Positions 60,603 to 64,000 of a stretch of DNA of 64,000 nucleotides are shown here, piece after piece; the first letter of the stretch is position 1, and every line of letters starts with the position of its first letter. The DNA comes from Vigna angularis (Eukaryota; Streptophyta; Magnoliopsida; Fabales; Fabaceae). The position numbers and the translations under genes were made by a program. Under the pieces are notes generated by a model that was given only the letters and a program-made list of their open reading frames with translations, ran no database searches and had not been told where the DNA came from. The stretch spans positions 30,426,825-30,490,824 of the forward strand of contig NC_068974.1 of assembly GCF_016808095.1 (NCBI RefSeq), given 5' to 3'.

Positions 60603-63600
60603 CTATTCCCTGGCAGAAAACAAATTAATAAAATCAGATATTAAAAAGGGAAAATAGGAAAGATGGAAGAACTTAGCAAGTGAAATTGTACTTTCATAGA
60701 CAGTTTTGAAACAACTCAATCATGAAGATGACAATCATGATTATTCTGTAGTGATTCGAATTGTGTGATTTACCCATACATTGAGACATTCATAGAGAAA
60801 ATGTAAGTTTTATACAATGAGAAGCTTGTGACATCAATAAAAAGGATTATAAAATATTGGTTTCATGCTGAGCAACCAGCACTGCACAGATATTATTACT
60901 CTGGCATCAACACAGGTACAGAATATCGGTACATAATAAGCGGACATTCAAAGGTCATCACATCATTTATATGAAATTAAGTTGATGCATGATAACTCTT
61001 TTGCATCAATTCACTAGAGGACTCAAACCACAAAACACAAAATTTATGGACAACTACTGCTTTGGGAATTCTACATCAGAAAATTCAGAATTCAATAAAA
61101 AGTGCAAGCAGATGATCTCATGAAATAACAAGAAATCATGTCTCACAAATTGGCAAGCAGCAACTTATGTAATATGTTTTGCAAAGTAACATTCTTGCCC
61201 GGTAAAGCACTTAATGAGAAACTAAGTATTTGCTCAACAATATGGATAATATAGTGCAAATACAACGGTTAGAGATATGATTTAATTACATAGGTAAATA
61301 TCTTACCAAATATTTCCCATTATTAGATATTGTTCTTGCTCCTTATCATTGTATTTCTTCTTTATTATAACTAAGAATAGTCATATGTATACCCAACACT
61401 CAATTCATTATATTCACAATCACAGGCTCTCTCTTCTCAAGGTACCAAAATGGAACCATCCTCCGGGATCTGCATTGTTATTAATCCTTTCAACAGCAAC
61501 AAACACATTTAAGTGCATAGTCTTCCTGTTTAACTTTTTTTCCATTTTTCAGCCTCAGCAATGCAAAGGCAGCAGCCCTCCAACATTACAGTAAAGGCTT
61601 CTCAGCTGTGATTACAACAGAGCAAGTTAGCCAACTTGCAGGTATTGTATTCTAATGTTATATGCTTCTGTCTTGATCTTTACACTATATTGTACAAGGA
61701 AACAATTTGAATAAGAGATGGAAGACTAATTCAATATTTTGAGAATGGCTTCTAGATTTAAATTGGGCGGTTCCAATTTGGGGCAGTAAATGCTCAAGTT
61801 TCACAGTGACGACACATGTTCTATATGGAATCCGTCAACCATTTACTTGCTCAGACTCTGAATGACGCTTTGAATTGTGTTTCAGAACATAAATCAAGTG
61901 TCCATTTTTTAGAGAAAAATGAATAAACTGCTCACAACCCATTATGGGTATTTTCTTGTATTGGATACTATCTACAAGGGAAATCCTATAGTGTATCCGA
62001 AGTCATTGACTCTGGTAACTACTCTTAGGTCCCATATGCCCAAAAATTTCAAGGGAAAGTGTGTTACAGGTGATAAGATTGATGTACAAAGTGATTTATA
62101 AGATTGACGTACAAAGTCTATATTTATATTGAAGTAAATAAATTATGCATTTGAAGCAACTAAAGTGTAATATAAAATCATTCACGTGTTTTCACCTTAT
62201 AGTTTAAAATTTTGGGTTAGTGTTAATCTATGAAACGGTATTGGAAAGTCGATGACAGTGGTCTAGATTTCTACTTCTAACTTTGCCAACCTAATTCTTC
62301 TAATAAAAATAAATAAATTTCAGCACACGCTAGATGGACCTGTGTACTACTCTCGCTTCAAAGTTCATAGCACTCTCTTACATGACTGAATCTGGTCAGA
62401 TTCATCATACAGCTATTGCATGTTCCCTCAGCTAACAGGCTAAACGCTTTGGATAGTTGGCTTATGGTATGCCCTAGATACATACAGATTACCATTTGCT
62501 AACTATGTCGCTCACCTGGATTTGGATTTTTCAGGAAAATGATAGGTGATCGGTCTCTATTCAAAAGGGTTTGAAGCATAAAGTGGTCCTCTAGACGGTG
62601 TTGTCCACAAGATATTTTTCCGCTGAGCTAGAGATAAAGATGGATATGGAATACTAAAGCCTTTATAATAGTAGGGTCCAATATAGCTAATTCCATCTTA
62701 TTTGGCATTTGCAAAGGAACATCTAGAGGTGGAGCTCCAAGTGTTAGACTTTCAATCTACATGGCCTGTTGGTTTGGGTTGTGCAGTGATGATGGCGTTC
62801 TTTCAGTAATGGATGATTCTATCTAGCATCCACTCCGAATTTGGATGTTTTCCCCAGAAAACAGGTGTCTTTCATGAGAGCATAAATACACAAGCATTAG
62901 AGACAATGCGCCAAACACACTCTTAATATACATCATACATGATTTCTACACTCCGTACAACCAACCAAACTACAGTGCAACTGCGGTAAACACATTTAAG
63001 TGCATAGAGGGAACCAAATCAAAGCAATACAATCAAACAGCATCGCACATACCACTTAATTATCGATCCAAAGAGGAAATGCTGCATGATGGGGACCTTT
63101 TCAAGAACCTCAGCCTTGTACATCTTGAGCAACCCACCGTTCACCTTGTTCCAATTGGGCACCCCACTGATATCATCCAGCATGGGCGAGTGCTCGGCAA
63201 ACACCCCCTTCTTCACCTTCTTCACAAAGGCAATGCAAGCAAGGTAAAGATACTCCTTGGAGAAATTCTCCAAGATATCCTCATTATGAATGGACTTAGG
63301 CTTCATATATTTGTGATCAATCAACTGCGAAGACCCAAATATGAAGGGCAAAAAGTGGTAATCATCAAGCCCCCACACACCATGAGATCCTGCAGGCTCC
63401 AAGCAATACAACAACTGCAATTTCCTCATGAGATCCAAGTACCTCACGAACACCCTCGCCACTAGAGCCGGATAATCCTCCTCTCCGACCACTCCCAGCC
63501 GCGCCAGGCAGTACAGCCACGCCGCAAAATTCGTCTCGTGGCCGGTGCCGTAGTCGATGCGGCTCGCGTTACCAAAGGAGTCAGCAAAGTAAGGCACGAG

Positions 63601-64000
63601 TTCGACAGTCGCCGAGCGCAGATTCTCCGGGAGGAGCTTTAAGATCAGTGATTCTGCGGAATTGGACATTTTCTCGTGCCAGGTGCGATACGCGACGTTT
63701 CCGTAGCGCGCAGATTGTGGGACAGGGGGGGTTTCGTCGGCGAATAGGGTTAGGGTTTCAAGGATAGAGAGCACGGCGAGAATGGTCGGGGATTCGTGAC
63801 ACTGATCGGAGATTTTGCGGCCGCGGATGGATTCGGAGAGTGCGACGACGAAGCCGAGGAAGTTTTTGCCGGAGAAGGAGTCGTGGAAGGAGCGAATATC
63901 ATCGGGGGAGTGAATGCGCTTGGTGGGGGTGTGGAAGTCGTAGGGTGGCGGCAAAATGGGAACCTTTTGAGGTTGTGGAACCGGGGAGAGGATGATAGCG
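60603..64000 (-). CDS. PTPA: PTPA, serine/threonine protein phosphatase 2A activator (5' end beyond the window)
   Basis: Activator (phosphotyrosyl phosphatase activator, a prolyl-isomerase-like fold) that helps assemble active PP2A. The large exon covers 63,053-64,000 and is open to the window edge; it starts here inside AIILSPVPQPQKVPILPP, so the true start is outside. Family motifs: YGNVAYRTWHEKM, VELVPYFADSFGN, RIDYGTGHETNFAAWL, GVWGLDDYHFLPFIFGSSQL, ISGVPNWNKVNGGLLKMY and MQHFLFGSIIKW. The exon stops at AAGTG before a strong donor, GTATGTGCG. The matching last exon begins after TTTTCTGCCAG at 60,609 and supplies G-GAA-TAG, restoring Trp and adding Glu then stop (60,603-60,605), the expected KWE ending. 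The intron is 2,443 bp (60,610-63,052). No frameshift or stop was seen. Confidence 0.93.
60610..63052 (-). other. Final intron of PTPA
   Basis: Donor GTATGTGCG and acceptor TTTGTTTTCTGCCAG on the minus strand. The interior is AT-rich with a few less AT-rich blocks (about 62,230-62,850). Short frames inside (61,349-61,594 and 61,919-62,101, plus) have no recognised content. The 19-mer AAACACATTTAAGTGCATA occurs at about 61,502 and 62,989. Confidence 0.75.

Noticed and set aside
63079..63465. Plus-strand frame of 128 codons opposite PTPA
   Set aside because: It is the antisense shadow of the PTPA exon.

Overview
The window is nuclear DNA from a flowering plant, most likely a papilionoid legume of the Phaseolus/Vigna type. 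The reasons are the low GC content, long (TA)n runs, intron-bearing plant genes, a MIR171 hairpin, plant CACTA and Mutator-like transposons, and plant LTR/TRIM retroelements with the tRNA-iMet primer site TGGTATCAGAGC. The species assignment is inference. Few host genes are present; most of the recognisable structure is transposon-derived.

Host genes. On the minus strand at 22.16-22.26 kb lies a MIR171 precursor, whose mature miRNA targets HAM/SCL6-type GRAS transcription factors. At 56.3-57.05 kb (minus) is a SIP1-type aquaporin that carries a one-base frameshift close to its C terminus. At 60.6-64.0 kb (minus) is PTPA, the PP2A phosphatase activator; its 5' end lies beyond the window and its last coding exon is only 7 nt. 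A possible spliced non-coding transcript lies around 46.6-49.5 kb.

Transposons, left to right. (1) 1.2-3.3 kb: degenerate LTR-like DNA. (2) 5.3-6.5 kb: AT-rich ~200 bp array with ACATCCGTT motifs. (3) 7,833-12,751: a 4.9 kb Mutator-like element with 9-bp target duplications, carrying two nested CACTA-type elements. (4) 16,967-18,063: a 1.1 kb CACTA derivative that keeps a 5' leader with a 118-bp intron. (5) ~27.7-36.8 kb: a nearly complete CACTA (En/Spm) element with an intact TNP2 transposase, a second multi-exon gene (Transposase_24 plus C48 protease) broken by one nonsense codon, subterminal repeats on both sides and no left terminus. (6) 38.9-40.6 kb: a ~495 bp direct duplication separated by a patchwork of sequences found elsewhere in the window. 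(7) 41,392-42,467: a second Mutator-like element. (8) 42,501-45,797: a 314 bp hairpin element split by a 2,978 bp solo LTR that contains two sets of structured tandem repeats. (9) 49,940-51,199: a Pack-MULE carrying a MAPKKK (YODA/MAPKKK3-5 type) fragment. (10) 51,258-51,541: a TRIM. (11) ~53.5-54.15 kb: a LINE remnant. (12) 57.8-59.2 kb: LTR/PBS debris.

Boundaries with matching target-site duplications (3 bp for CACTA, 9 bp for Mutator-like, 5 bp for the solo LTR) were read directly from the sequence. Family names rest on recognised motifs, not on a database search.
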